Shown in pieces: positions 1 to 12,900 of a stretch of 64,000 bases of DNA. Source of the DNA: Cylicocyclus nassatus (Eukaryota; Nematoda; Chromadorea; Rhabditida; Strongylidae); assembly GCA_958299035.1 (NCBI GenBank), contig CATQJL010000112.1:41606833-41670832 (forward strand), written 5' to 3'. Positions within the stretch are counted from its first letter, which is position 1. Every line of letters begins with the position of its first letter. The notes beneath the pieces were generated by a model. The model made no database searches, was not told where the DNA came from, and saw nothing but the letters and a program-made list of their open reading frames with translations. The position numbers were made by a program, and so were the translations under genes.

Positions 1-480
1 CTTTATTTTTGAATAGTTACTATCGGTCTGTAAGTGGCACGTAGGGCAACCCAAACGGGCAGGGAAACAGATTTTTTTTATGTTTGGGGCAGTTGTAATT
101 TTTGAACGGTCTTCAAGCGGCACGTAGGGCATGAACTCTCGTAAGCGGCACCTAGGGCAACCCGATCGGGCAGGGAAACAGATTTTTGTATGTTTGGGGC
201 AGTTCTTGTAATTTTTGAACGGTCTTCAAGCGGCACGTAGGGCATGAACTGTCTTTTAGATAGATAATATTGGTTTGTAAGCGGCAAGTAGGGCAACCCG
301 ATCGGGCAGGGAAACAGATTTTTGCATGTTTGGGGCGGTCCTTATAATTTTTAAACGGTCTTCAAGCGGCACGTAGGGAATAATCTTTTTGAATAGTTAC
401 TAAAGGTCTGTAAGCGGCACGTAGGGCAATTTGATCGGACAGGGAAAGAAATTTCACATACGTTTGTGCAGTTCTTATGA
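1..480. repeat. Tandem repeat array, unit about 110-140 bp
   Basis: The motif GCGGCACGTAGGGCAA recurs at about 35, 144, 281 and 413, each time followed by a conserved stretch with CAGGGAAACAGATTTTT and TGTTTGGGGCAG. A shorter related motif (CTTCAAGCGGCACGTAGGG) lies inside each unit. About four diverged copies are visible and the array probably continues to the left of the window. The small open frame here is a by-product of the repeat. Confidence 0.85.
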
Positions 481-2222
481 TTGGCGGTCTTTGGGTGGCT
501 CCCTTTTGTAGTAAAGCTTCATATTCCTTCAGCGAAAAAATAAGTATTCTCTAACAAAGTTCTTAGACGATTGATTTCGTTGCTGTCGGAATTGATTCTT
601 AGAGAAAAGTGTTTTTTGTAGTACACTAATTCTTATGGTGTATTTCCACTTCCAAAACGATAGATGTTCTGCTACTTACTTAACGATTTTTTATGGAACT
701 TGCTGAGAAGAACCGAAAGAGCAAATTCTCTTTGAGGGGGTAGTAAAGTGGGGGGGTGGGGTATCTGAATGTCTCTGTGAGGAGGGGAGTTGCATGAAGA
801 GCGTGTAAACGAAATAAGAATAATATCATGCATGGTTGTAGCAGGAATTTCGAGAAATGCTGAATGATTTGTGGAGATCATCGCTTCTTTGAGCACTTTT
901 CCTTTTGTAGAATCCTCTTCGCAAAAATATTCTCAGGAAAAGAGCAGGAAACTTATTCAGAAATACTTTTAGTCAAAGCTAAGCCCTTATATTGTATCTG
1001 CCCTGACCCACTTGCTAGCGACCCGTAGGGTCGCTAGTAATGATACAGAAAGATGCTTTTCGTTGTTTCTCACTCCTTGGTTCTCTGCTTATAACATCAA
1101 GACATATAAGTGTGCGCTGCACTCCTGTTTGTTTCCGCTGCAGTCTGGAAAATTTGGAGTGTTGGCAAAATTGTAGCTGCTTTGCCAACACTTAAGTTTT
1201 GCAGCATCCTAAAATCATAGTGAAATGGATAGTGCGAAGGTTTATATATGAACATCCTTTTTTGTAAGTATGACAAACGACAATGGCAGTGACTTATGAG
1301 TCATGACTTACGACACCCCCCCCCCCCCCACCCCACCTCTTCCCTCCAATGTACACCACATGGTGACATAGTCGACTCCTTATCAATATCTCGATCTGCC
1401 ATTGATCTCATTGTTAGGTTTCGCAGCGTTTTTAGAATTTATTTTTGACATAAAGAGAAATCAGGGGAGATGCCATCTGCATATTTTGGAATGAGTTCAA
1501 GGGTCATGCAGTTCATTTGAGTAAAATAGGGGTTAGTGTGATAAGCATAAGCGGTGTTGTTTTACGAAACGTTATTGATCTTATTTTCTTTGAATTTTTT
1601 CTGCCTGATAAGTGGCCTTTTTCCACCAATAACTTGTGATCTGTTGAATCAGTACCACATCCAGTACGGTGAGTAAATTAGTTTACTTCGGAGACTTTTA
1701 TTTCTTCGGTAATACAGTCTTTTTATGCAAAAAAATGTTCAAAGGAGCGCAAACTAATCTATGACTCCTCCACCTGACAAACCCAGGGTTCACAAAACTG
1801 CATTGATTGTCACTTACAAAATTATCAAATTATTATTCCCTTCCATTCTGAGCACATTATTCATATTTTCCGTTTAAGCAGGTCCTGCTTGATTTTGCAC
1901 AACATCTTTCAATGTTTCTTTACGACATCTTCGACCCCCCCCTCCTCATTGCCCACAACGACTGCAGCATAATTTAGTTCCCGTACTAGTCATGAGAAAT
2001 AAAAGATTTTGTATTGCGACTGCAACTCACGCTTCCATAGCTCAATTTCGCTTGTCAAAAGCTGATTTAGGACCCAACTGACACTTGCTTTACCTCTACC
2101 TGTTAGTCTTTGACTCAGAGCTTCTAAAAAATGAACGTTTTTTGTAGCAGGTTCTGAAGAAACTAGCCAACTAGTTGCGAACCAAAAAAGCTATAACAAT
2201 GTAAAAGTCTGTGTGAGTTAAA
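481..2222. other. Non-coding stretch, no gene seen
   Basis: Only short, unconvincing open frames are present and I recognise no domain. A run of 14 C residues lies at 1316-1329. Nothing supports a promoter or RNA gene. Confidence 0.5.
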
Positions 2223-2604
2223 GGCATCGTCCAGGAGGCATCGTCCAGGTCAACTGAAGGGTGGAATTTTGACGCAGTGCAGGAGCACGGTGCCTAGCTA
2301 TTCCAACAGTTCAATTCCGATCGAAAAAGTGGATTCTGAAGCGAGAAAATCGCTTCGGAAAAAAGGGACGGTACGCTAGTCCCACCTCCCTGACAAGTTT
2401 TGACGTGGCTTATACATTGAATCTAAGCGTTCGCCACGTCAAATCTTGTGAAGGAGGCGGGATTAGCGTAGCCCCTTTCTTTCCGAAACGATTTTCTCGC
2501 TGCGAATCCACCTTTTTCGATCGGACTTGAACGCATCAGTCAGGAGGCGTGCTCCCGCTGCGTCAAAATCCCACCACCTCCCAGTTGACCTGGACAATGC
2601 CTTT
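2223..2604. mobile_element. Fold-back element, about 380 bp
   Basis: Two arms of roughly 170 bp (about 2237-2410 and 2428-2602) are inverted copies: the left begins GGCATCGTCCAGGTCAACTG and the right ends with its near-complement CAGTTGACCTGGACAATGCC. Shared internal blocks include GATTTTGACGCAG, TCCGATCGAAAAAG and GCGAGAAAATCG. A partial extra copy of the outer 14 bp sits at 2223. This is a non-autonomous hairpin element without coding capacity; the family is not assigned. Confidence 0.85.
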
Positions 2605-2618
2605 GAGTTTCGCATACA

Positions 2619-3272
2619 AGGTATCCCAAAAGTAAGTACACACTTTTTAATCGTTAATGACTCTCTTACCAAGATGTCTTAGCCTAGGCTTGAATACCTT
2701 TCAGTAAAGCAGGCTTCAGCTATGATATGAAGCGGATCATCAATCGCCACTGATTACTGTAGGAATACGGTACGGAATCCAAGAAGGATTTTGAGCCATT
2801 ATGGGCCCCAGCTCGTCTCAGAAAGCAGACCCATTAACCTAAAAATCTTCACACTGGGCTCAAAGCAGCTGACACCAAATATGGGTTTTGCACTTTACTG
2901 CAAAACTTCATTTATAAGTTATCCCAAATAAATTGCAATAACTGCTTTTACAAGGCTTCTTGAAATTGTGATTACACCTTTTAAGAAGCCTACAAACTTG
3001 TGAGAAATTGAGTAATGAAATCAGCGCGCGTGAAAACCCTGCGCAGGTTTTCAGATTGTTTAGAAATTTCTTTGAAACGGCTAGTCCACAATGACGCTGT
3101 AAGCTGATGTTTATACAGTAATTCTACAGTAAACAAAAGCGGTCGATGATTCTCCATACTGTATATCTAAGTTGAAATCTGCTCTACCGAATGGTACTTG
3201 AGCTAAGCAAAAGACTTTGTGGGAGGAGAGTTATTCATGATTAAAAAGAGTGTACTTACTTTTGGGACACTC
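2619..3272. mobile_element. TIR element (MITE), about 650 bp
   Basis: The left end TATCCCAAAAGTAAGTACAC is matched by GTGTACTTACTTTTGGGACA on the right, and similarity continues for about 45 bp. The TCCCAAAAGTA core resembles the neighbouring element at 3298, which has Tc1/mariner-like features. No transposase is visible. Confidence 0.75.
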
Positions 3273-3297
3273 TGTAGAAAGTCAGAAGATTATTATA

Positions 3298-4028
3298 TTA
3301 GGTTGTCCCAAAAGTAAATTCCATTTCCAGATAAATTGAGCTGTTCTTTATTTCCTAACGGACTTAAGGTACCATTCGATAGAGCGGAGCAAGCTCTACA
3401 AAAAGACCACCAAAGATCCACCTAAGTCGTAATCCTGGTAAAATTTGGGGCCAAAATTCAAGATTTCTCAGCTACCCTAAAATTCGGATCTCCTTCCAGA
3501 GAATTCCAGCGGACTTCCAACTTGGTCTTTATATAGTAGACATATAGTAGTACTCAGAAATGTATTTCGGATTTTTTTCGGGGCTCAAAATTCCAAACAT
3601 GACAAAATGCCAGTTTTTTCGTTTTCATGTAAAACTTGATATTTCTCGAATATAAGAGCACATGCAGAGATAGGTTTTGAAATTATACTTAGTAAGGCTT
3701 GTTTTGTAATGACATATGTGGGAGGGCTGGGGGCGGGGTTTGCCATTTTTGGACAACCTTTATTTCTCGCTTTTCACGCTTGGAAAAAATTCGGTAAAGG
3801 CATGTTTGAGTACTACTATGTGCCTACTCGCAGAAATCCAGTTTTTAGGTGACGCAATTTTTTTTCAGATTTTGGCTCCAAACTTTCCACGGAATGCGGC
3901 TTAGGTGGACCCTTGGATGTTATATTGTAGAGCTTGATCTGCTCTATCGAATGATACCCTAAATTTACTGGGAAAACAAAAACAGCTTGAAATATTTGAA
4001 AAAGGAGTTTACTTTTGGGACAACCTAA
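3298..4028. mobile_element. Mariner-like MITE, 731 bp, family A copy 1
   Basis: The TIRs are TTAGGTTGTCCCAAAAGTAA at the left and the complement ending GGGACAACCTAA at the right, flanked by TA on both sides (3296-3297 and 4029-4030), as expected for Tc1/mariner insertion. Sub-terminal inverted blocks (CCATTCGATAGAGC and GCTCTATCGAATGATACC) extend the symmetry. A second copy lies at 17480. No transposase reading frame was found. Confidence 0.9.
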
Positions 4029-4030
4029 TA

Positions 4031-5172
4031 CTCATTTCCCTTCTTGTCATTGTTAGTTGCTTTACTTTGCCAGGTCATAAGAAACACCGGTTTATATGGC
4101 ATCTTATTTCATGGTTGCGTCGTTTTTTCAACGTTTTTATAATGCCGATAACTTGCTGACAAGCACTTATCATTTCGTGTGATATGCAGAACAGATTAGG
4201 GCAATATTGTCGAGAGCCCAACGTTCGGCTATCTGTTCGACGGCGATAGTGGAGGGTAATCAATAAGCGAAATTCGCATCATGTTGTTGGCACATCATCG
4301 ACGTGCAATTCGGCATGGCAATCCGAAGCACTGTGAGTCTGACTGTCACGGAAAAGCGTACTGGCATCAAATAAGAGGTGCAATCATGGATTATCGACGA
4401 TTATCGAGCTTTATGTACCGGTTTTATTTTTGATGTGCGTGCAACAAGTAGCAGCTGAGAGATAGCGCAATGAAGAGTGGAGGGAGTTGAAAGGATAGAG
4501 CGAGGTGAATGTGTAATGGACGATCTCTTCGACGCGCCTGTCGTGAGGTGCGACACGTGTCTGGCTGGCTACAGTCAGCCGTGTGCGGTCTATACTAATC
4601 ACTATCGACATCATCACTCCGACACTGGCATGCTAAAGCGATGTTGCGGTTGTGTCGTACAGGTCAGTCTCGTCACCGTAGATGTCCGCTCGCCACGAAT
4701 GCTCATCTTGCGGTTTTGCAAACTTGCCCTAGAGCGAAGCAAGTCGCAGGTTTCGTTGTCGCAATGGTCTAGTTAGGCTTGCGATGAGGCTCATCTTTTG
4801 CGTTCATAGCATGAGTGCGAACGATGCTTGCTTGATCAGTTCAAGGGAAAATCAATCCCTACTAATTCAAAGCAAACAACCGCCGTTCACTTCAAAACAA
4901 TCGATCACGTAAACACTTTTTTTTGGATTTGCGACTGCCGTGTGGAAAATTCGAATTTTTTTCTTTGAGGGGTTTTCGATCATATTAATGTCAACCTTAA
5001 GAGAGTTTTATTCCACAGTCACGAGGTTGTGCTCTTTGATATAATTTATCTACCTTATTCATATGTCGTACTTTATTTATTATTGTAACATATCACTTAG
5101 ACGTCCTTCTTTCCATTTTCTCAATGAAGCTTTGAGCTACATATGCATCTCTTTACTTCTGTAAAACCCCGT
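4031..5172. other. Non-coding stretch, no gene seen
   Basis: Overlapping small frames occur on both strands around 4411-4776, a sign of composition and not of a gene. I recognise no domain or RNA gene. Confidence 0.5.
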
Positions 5173-5349
5173 TACCCTAATTTCGCAAGTACAAGACACA
5201 GCTGTTTTTTCTAAGCTTGATTAGCCTAAACACACCAAAGAGTTTCGAGACCAAAGGACAGCGCTGCTACTTACTGTGGGAGAGCGACCATTTCGCGAGG
5301 CACTTGAATAAATGAAAAAGATGCGTCTTGTACATGTGAAATTAGGGTA
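5173..5349. mobile_element. Small TIR element (MITE), 177 bp
   Basis: The ends are TACCCTAATTTCGCAAGTAC and the near-complement GTACATGTGAAATTAGGGTA, with GACACA and TGCGTC continuing the symmetry inward. The terminal TA may be part of the target duplication. Too short to encode anything. Confidence 0.7.
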
Positions 5350-8300
5350 GCTGCAAATGTTTGGGTTCATACGAGCCTGAAAGCACTAGTGCTACAGTAA
5401 ATCTTTTGATGACGAGCGCTAGCGCATGTGTTTGAAGAGCGTATGCTTCGCTCCCGAACCAATTTTTTAGAATTGTCAATCAAATTTCGGATGCAAATAT
5501 CTCATCGATTATTGTTTCAAAATGAATTTCACTGAAATATCTTGATCTAGTAAAGCTGTCAAGTTTATTACCAATGTAAAAGTAGCATCTTTTCAGCAAA
5601 TCCCAGAGCAATGGATCGTTAGCGCTGATTTCGACGATAAAATCGCTGGGCACCTGAGCGTAGCCAAAGGCGAAAAAGCTTCTCTCTTGCGCAAACATTT
5701 GATATGAAGCAGCTGCATTGTTTGCATGATGGTATTTCTGTGCCAAAGTTTTTGGGTTGTTTGTAGAACAGCCCAAAAACTTTGAAGTAAGTGTTTCACT
5801 ATTTGGTCCTCGAGTTATATACGAAGAGAGATTGAGTCAATAACCATATTTGATAGCTGCGATCCGCCTTCGTATGCTTTTGTTCACTCAAAACTAAACT
5901 ACCTAGCAACATCTTCTTGCGCGTCACCCATCACCCAGTTCTATGGCAGTGCGCGCCACATGCTTTCACTCATTCTTCAATTGTTTACCAGTATGATGGT
6001 TCAAAGCGTCGCCTGTCTTTAGTTATCAAAAGCTACTTCGTGGCGCATTTGTATCAGTCGCTATTATGGTAGAGTTTGCACTGGTACTATTTTCATCCTA
6101 TAAGGAAAGGCACCTAACTTTGCTTGACCTTTTGGAAAGAGACATATGCATTCTGTATCATTTTGAAACGCTGATTCCAACTACGGGATTTCTAGTTGCG
6201 TCACGCCATTTTAAAGCGCGTTATGAGCTTCTTTTGCGAAATTGGCATACTACTAAATGGGAAGTCTGCCTGTAGATAAAAATCTGCCTGAAAAAGGTGC
6301 TGGGATATCAAAATAGCATCAAATCAAATTATTTCTCACTGATAAAGAACTTAACCCAAGTGTATTAGCACTTAGATGATAATGCCGTGAGCCAGTAAGT
6401 CGATGATTATGCAGATTTTGTACAAATGAAAGTCAACAACTTGCTCACGATTGATGCGTTGCGGTTACGGATAGCACAAAAAATGTGCTAAATTCAGTGT
6501 TTGAAGCTGATCTAGAACATTTACGTATCTCTCCAAGAGGACGAGCTAAGTTAGGTGCCTTTCCTTGTTAGTGCAATACGTTTTCACTCATAAATGACGC
6601 ATCATGCATCTTTTATATTTCCAACCGTTTTCTACGAGGAGGTAGGTTTTAAAAAGTTTGTATGGAATAAGGGTGTATCACAAATCACACATTGCATGTT
6701 ATATAAATCATTGGAATGTCATTAATATGAGTCAGAGCTCACATTCGAAGCTCTGCAGCAAAAGCTATTAGGCCTAGTTCGATAAACTGGTCAATTCGAA
6801 GCAGCAGACGACTTTCAGAGTATCGCCGCCGGTGAAGTACTCTGAGCCATAATATAGTTCATAAAGCCACAGCAATAATTTCAAGGGTTTCGCAGTTAGC
6901 GTTAAGAAAGTCCGGTCGGACACTCCCCCCGCCCTCCCTCCCCCCCTCCCCTCCCCAGCATAGATGAATTGGGCGTTAACATGTGAGGCGGCTTTCCGGT
7001 CTTTTCGATCATTTCACTCATGATAATGTAGAATTTATCAAGTCAAAACGTTATGCATAGAAGATGTCTAACGTGGGAGAGGGATGATAATAATAATAGA
7101 TGGCAATTCGAGTTAACGCTGAAGCTGCTCTTGCGTGGAACTTTTTTGAATGGCAACTTTTGTCGAGTAGAGTTGAGTCTGCTAGTGAAACTGGCAGCGG
7201 AATTTTTCTCTTCTGGAATTTCTGTGAAGCTAGTGCGTACCTGAACTGAACACTCCTCCAATCGGCCGCAGATGGCGGACAACTTTGCAAAAATGTTCGA
7301 GGTTCATTCTGAAATTGTTTAGATAATTGCATGCTTCCAACGCAGACATGCTCCAAACTTTAACGATATCTGTGTTTTGAATCACTGCTACCTATGCTGC
7401 TGTTTCACACCCTATTGTTGGACCCCGTGCGTAAATAATCAGAAATTCAGGAAGCTCTAAAGATTCGCGAAGGAGCTCATTTATGCTTAATGCCATTCTT
7501 TAGAACAGGACCTGAACTCATTTCGCATGTCTTATTGTAAGTTGTGTATGGGTTTAACTTATCTTTTTGATCAGACTTCTTAGGTTTGTGACTGAGTGAA
7601 GTGATCAAAGTATCTGCAGTTCTGTTTTCGTTGAAAAATGGCATTAACAATTAGATGATAGGATTAAGGTGACGATGTTTCATAGCATGTTTCCATACTT
7701 TCACTCCAATCTTCGCATCTAGTTTGGCTGTCGACAGAATAAGTATGACCTATGATAGATCAAAGTCTTGCAACCTACTCTTTTTAAGCGAGCTAGATCA
7801 TGCTGTTTGGATGTTTCTCATTCTAGCTGTCAGCACATTTCAGTTTTAGTTTGAAAAAAATCTAACATGCATAGTAAACTAGAACACCTCATACACCTTA
7901 CAAACGTACAATTTGAATTGAAACATATTTTTGAATATTTTTGGGAGAATTTTTAACATGTTTGGCGCAAGACTTATGAACCAATTTAAACCACCCTGAT
8001 AGATGACAAGTTTCAGTGAATAACTGACGTAAAAAGGTCTTTATCGATTGGAAGACATCTGCAAGTGATGTCATCGATATTTGAATGCCATTTTCGTAGT
8101 ATCCGACAAAATGTTGAGAGATTACTTTATCCTGCCAGTCTGAATCGTACTTAAAGGGTGAAGCAGCTCGGGTTTCGTGATTGCAGACGAGCATATTTTT
8201 TATTCACATGTCAATTTTCTGAAGGTGCTGGGTGATGCAGTCTCTGTAAGCCTCTTATGATGCATAGTTTATCGTTGGCTCTTTGTTATGATGTGAGTGT

Positions 8301-9885
8301 AGTAATTTTCGCATTTTTTCTGCAGCATCGGGCTGACCCGGAGGTAATTTGCATATTTCCTCATATAGATATTAAATATGGGCAACGAACAAAATTTTGA
8401 AGTTTATCATTTTTGCTCTTTTGGAATCCTAGAATCATCAGAATTATATCGCATTAGAGTTTATTTCCATGGCCAGTCCATGGCAGTTGCTATCGAACAT
8501 CGAGTCAAGATCACTTTTGTAAAAAGTCGTGAAGCTGGGTTATGGAGCGGGCAGAATCAGGTTGTTTTTGATGAACAAGTAGCATGTCGTTTGTGAATAT
8601 TCACAGAAATATGAAACGTCCTGAATTGGATGCTCCATAGCAACCCTATCTTGTTATATAATGCACAATGCTGTGTGTCTAGTGTTTGTGTCATTATTTG
8701 TTTGGTTTCTAAGGAAAATTTTGACAGAACCACTGTAAATCAAACTTTGCACACTCGAATTTTGTAAAGGGTATTATATATAGTCTATTATAAAGCATAG
8801 ATTGAACGTATAAATTCATTGGCATGCATATTTGCTCCATGCTAAATATTGATACGCCGTAGTAATGAATTACGATTGAGATTAGAATGTTAGTCAGTTG
8901 TATTGATTCTTGTATCAGTTCACTGCAATTCTGAATATGTGATATATGCAGGGATAGATCGGATATCAATATTTAGAGAAATTTTCCTTGCTCTCATCGG
9001 TTTATTGATTTTTTGCACTTTTATGAGTTAGGAGTGAACGAGTAGTAGTAGGCAAGCATACGAGTGCTAATCGTTTGAGAGATTTTGACAGCTTCTCTAT
9101 TATCGATTTTTTTCCACTCTGAGCTCTCAAAAGCTGCAAATGATACGTTGGGATTTTGGGAACTGGAAACTGCAATCTTGCCTGCCGATGAAACCACCAG
9201 TTGTCTTTGTCAGCTTATTCACTTCGGCCAGAGGTAGCCAACTGATGCTAGGGGGGAGCATGCCAACATTTCGGTATATTATAATTGGCAAGGAGCAAGT
9301 GAAGCAAGCTTGCCTCTGATAATTGCTCACCTATGCTGAGCGGATAACTCTTCTCTAAGCACCCATTAGACTGCGACAACATTTGCACCTTGCTAAGCAA
9401 GAAATATCGCCATGAATAAGAAAGTTAGTACACATCGAAACTTTGGTCATAGTTAGTCCAGTAGATATATAAAACAATTTGAACCTCTCTGCTGTGCTTC
9501 GTTTTGCACTTTTCACAAAAATGTTTATTTCAAACCTAAACGTATACTATAAGTGCATCCAATTCCTTTCGCGTAAGGTGTCTCGACGGATGTCAGGTTG
9601 ATCTTATTTTTCGAACAAGTAGATGTATATTGTGCACGGTTTTAGCGTCATAATCAAATTTTTAAGCAAGGGGCAGCACTGGTTTGGCCTAACAACCCAT
9701 ATAATGGACTTGTCTATGATGAATTAGGAGGGTTGATTTGTCATCATCTAGTGGCAGAAGAGGTTGAAAACTGGTTTTCTAGGACTCGAAACTTTTCGAG
9801 AGTGATGAATGATCTCAGAAATAAATTGTATCCGACAATAGGGCCTACTCGAATTGAGTGTTTAGAACAGTTGAGAATTTTCCAG
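5350..9885. other. 4.5 kb without a recognised gene
   Basis: Scattered short frames only. The first half of the SH3 domain that continues at 9886 should lie somewhere upstream, but I could not find it here. A pyrimidine-rich tract lies at about 6921-6958. An 18-bp stretch with exon-like borders at about 8327-8344 is discussed under rejected items. Confidence 0.45.
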
Positions 9886-9988
9886 ATGCTTGAGCAACAG
9901 AATGCGAGTGGAACTGACTGGGTACATGTGGTCGTGGTTGAGGACACCAGCAGGACTGGTCTCGTTCCTTGCTCAATTCTCTTGCCAG
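9886..9988 (+). CDS. unc-73: unc-73 exon: C-terminal half of an SH3 domain
   Basis: The acceptor TTTTCCAG precedes a phase-0 start and the donor is CCAG|GTGAGA, ending in phase 1. The 34 residues read MLEQQ...DWVHVVV...[11 protein letters not shown], which fits the second half of an SH3 fold: a Trp in the n-Src/distal region and the Gly-x-Val-Pro-x-x-(Ile/Leu) signature. In UNC-73/Trio an SH3 follows PH1 and precedes DH2, so position and strand fit. The larger open frame around it (9733-10062) is read-through of both introns. The next exon must start in phase 1, but the 13,949 exon needs phase 0, so either an exon between them is missed or the 13,949 exon starts a separate transcript. Confidence 0.65.
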
Positions 9989-12900
9989 GTGAGACATTGC
10001 TAGATTTCGTGCGTTGGATTAGAAAAACCTATATGTATCTGCAAAAAACTTCATACGGCTGATATCAAAGTTGTTATTGTTGCTCGAGATTTATCTCAGA
10101 GTGCTGATTCTGAACATGTTAGTCGGTCGTTGGACGTGACGACAGTGCTGGAAATCTGTTTCTGAACAAATCATTGTCGATGATTGATGTCTTTTTTTGC
10201 CGATGTTAGAGGAAGGGGCAACCAGCTGCGCGTGGGGCATGAGCATCGTATGCTGCAACAGCTCGATCGCGGTCCGCCCCGTGCACACACCTCGCCTGGA
10301 CGTGATCACGTTCGGCTGGTTATGCGAAATTTGTTGCCATCCCGTGACTGGGGACGAGTTGACCCGAAACCGTACTTGTCCACTGGCACCTGCTTTATTC
10401 GCGTTTGCCCAGTGTTCTAATGTCGAGCAATTTAATTGCAATTTGTTCGTCGTCGGCAGGTGTTCTGTCAATATGCATCACGTCCATTGCATGAGACTAC
10501 GAGACTTTACTGGCGCCTCTCGCTCTTAATCACTTGCTCTCACTAAGAAGCAGATCAGCTAGCCTGCCATCTCCTCGCCGCTTTTCTATCTCGCTTTCTC
10601 TCCTCTGTTTACTATGCTAATACTCAATCAGAAAATTACAGCTTGGCGTCAGCATCTCGGTTTGAGGCGTCCTAGTCTTCATTGATATATTTTTTATTCT
10701 GCTGGCGCTTTCCAGAATCTTCTAAAAAATGCTCACACTTCATCAACGCAATGAACTTGTAATACCTTCATCATAGGGCTAATATTTAAAAAAAGGGGAA
10801 AATTCGCTTGCTTGCGTTCACTTTGTTTACCTTTGTTCATCTTTCAGTGAGCTGCTTGATGACGCATATTTGCAGTTCACCATTCGAATGTGGTCGCCGG
10901 TTTGCTCATACCTCTTTTGTTAAGATATATGTATACACCATGTGACAGTTAGTACTAGTTTGGTTTGCACTATCGTTCTATGAGTCATTTCCATTTTTAC
11001 GCAGTTTGTCTCATTCTGGCGATCTCTTGCTCGCTTATAGAAGTCTCTAAATGCAATGCTTTCGAACTATTTCGTAAAAGAAGCTGAGCCAACGCCGCTG
11101 GAAGTCCAGGATGCGTTCAGCTACTGACAGATCGATTATCGAGATCTTTCGCCGCCCTAAGCCCAGCCCGTGTACACATCCGGCGCTTTGCTCTGCTGCG
11201 AAAGAAGCATATCACACGACTTTTGCCTCTGGATCTCCCTCCAGCTGCGCTTTCGCTAGTCAGCTTAGAGATTCGTAAAGTGATTATGGATGTTTTTCCC
11301 TGTATTCGCTATGGTCTGTTCGCTAACGCATCTAATCTAGAAATTTGTTTGTTTCAATGATCTCCAACTCTTAAAAAATATCTTGAATGCGCTTTTATTT
11401 CTTTCTGGTTTCCTCCTTCAAGCGCCAGCTGCCATTTATTGCAGCAAATACTGGATCTTGACTTTATATCTTCCCGGTTTCAGCCAGCGCTGGCGTTCGG
11501 CAAATATCGCACTTTCAGTCGAACATATTGGCTGAGCACGGCACCACTTATCCTCGTTCTCTGCACGCTCTTTTCTCTTGATCCGCCTGTCATTAGATTC
11601 CTTCCGGATCTCTTATTTGCATTTTCGCCCGTATTTGAAATTCATACCTCCTTCCCATCGGCTTCTTAGAGATGAAACAAATTGGAGTAATCACTGCAAT
11701 TTTTGCTAGTTGCCTGTCATTTTCCGGTGTCCCCCTTATTCTTTTGTGTGTGTCCATGTGCAGTCAAGAATCATCTTTCATCGCTTCTTCTGTTTCCCTG
11801 AGTCTTTACCAGTGGTGCAACTTTTGATATCATTGTGAAAACTTGTGAAGCTGTTTTTGTTTACATTGAGACTTGATAGTAAGAGATTGAAACAACTCTT
11901 TTTGCACTTGCATTTTCGCTTCGCAGTATCTCCTTGGGCTTGAGAAAAACATTTTTTGTTGTAGTGCTCAAAATACCACATCCAAAATTTTTAATACTTC
12001 CTCTGATACAAGTTCATTTAACCGGGATCACATGAAATGATGAGATCTCGATAAAAGCCAACACGCGCTTTCTATTAATCCGCATTCCGTATGCGTCTTA
12101 ACAAAATTGTCCAATCTGCATGAAATATCCGCCGTATTGCCATATGGGAAAATGGAGAAGAACGATGTACCTTTGCTTTCCCATAACATAGGCAGTATGA
12201 GGTATCTACAAAATTGCTACTGCTTTGACGTCAAACGGATTGAGCTCAGGCTCACAGTATCTCCAAGCATTATTTTGGAATGATACAGTTTTTCTGACTT
12301 TCGCAATCGTGTTTCATGTCCAAGCTTCGAATCTTTCAATGTGTAAGCGTTTGCCTTTGCACCCGATTAGGCTAATGCATTTGCACTATATTCTGACGTG
12401 GCGGAATGTTATGTATAATTTCCTGGGACGAAAATCTGCGGAGAAGCTGTTAGAATCAATTTTGAATCTTTCTTTGTTTATTTATGCCTATCGTCTTGTT
12501 CGTCTTTCCCACTGCCGTTTCAATGTTGTCTTCGTATCGGATTGCCGCACTTGGAGATTTTCGCATTATATTATTAACCCACTTTCTGCTTTTAGCAGCG
12601 TTTTACAAGTTTATATTTCCTCTCTTACATAGAAAATATCGATAACTTTTCGCATTGTGAACAGAAATATAAAGTCTGACCAGTTTTGAAGGGGAGTTCT
12701 TATTGCCCCGGCAAAAATTTCTGGATGAATATTTCAGAATGAGTTAAGTTGTTGGAAATGAAGCAGTAATAATAATATAAATATCTAATTTAATTAATAT
12801 AACTAATACGAGGAAATGAACTCTGATCGCGCTATGTTTGAGTACATGTTAGGGCGCAGCAAAAAAAGTTTCACGATTTAGTGGTATATTATTATCGATA

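Noticed and set aside
8327..8344. 18-bp candidate micro-exon (HRADPE) with CTGCAG before and GTAATT after, possible first part of the SH3
   Set aside because: Far too short to judge, and not enough residues to bridge to the SH3 half at 9,886.
9733..10062. 109-codon open frame as a stand-alone gene
   Set aside because: Only the part between TTCCAG and GTGAGA looks like protein; the rest is read-through of introns.
10091..10471. 126-codon minus-strand frame
   Set aside because: It overlaps plus-strand frames in a GC-richer patch and shows no domain or start context.
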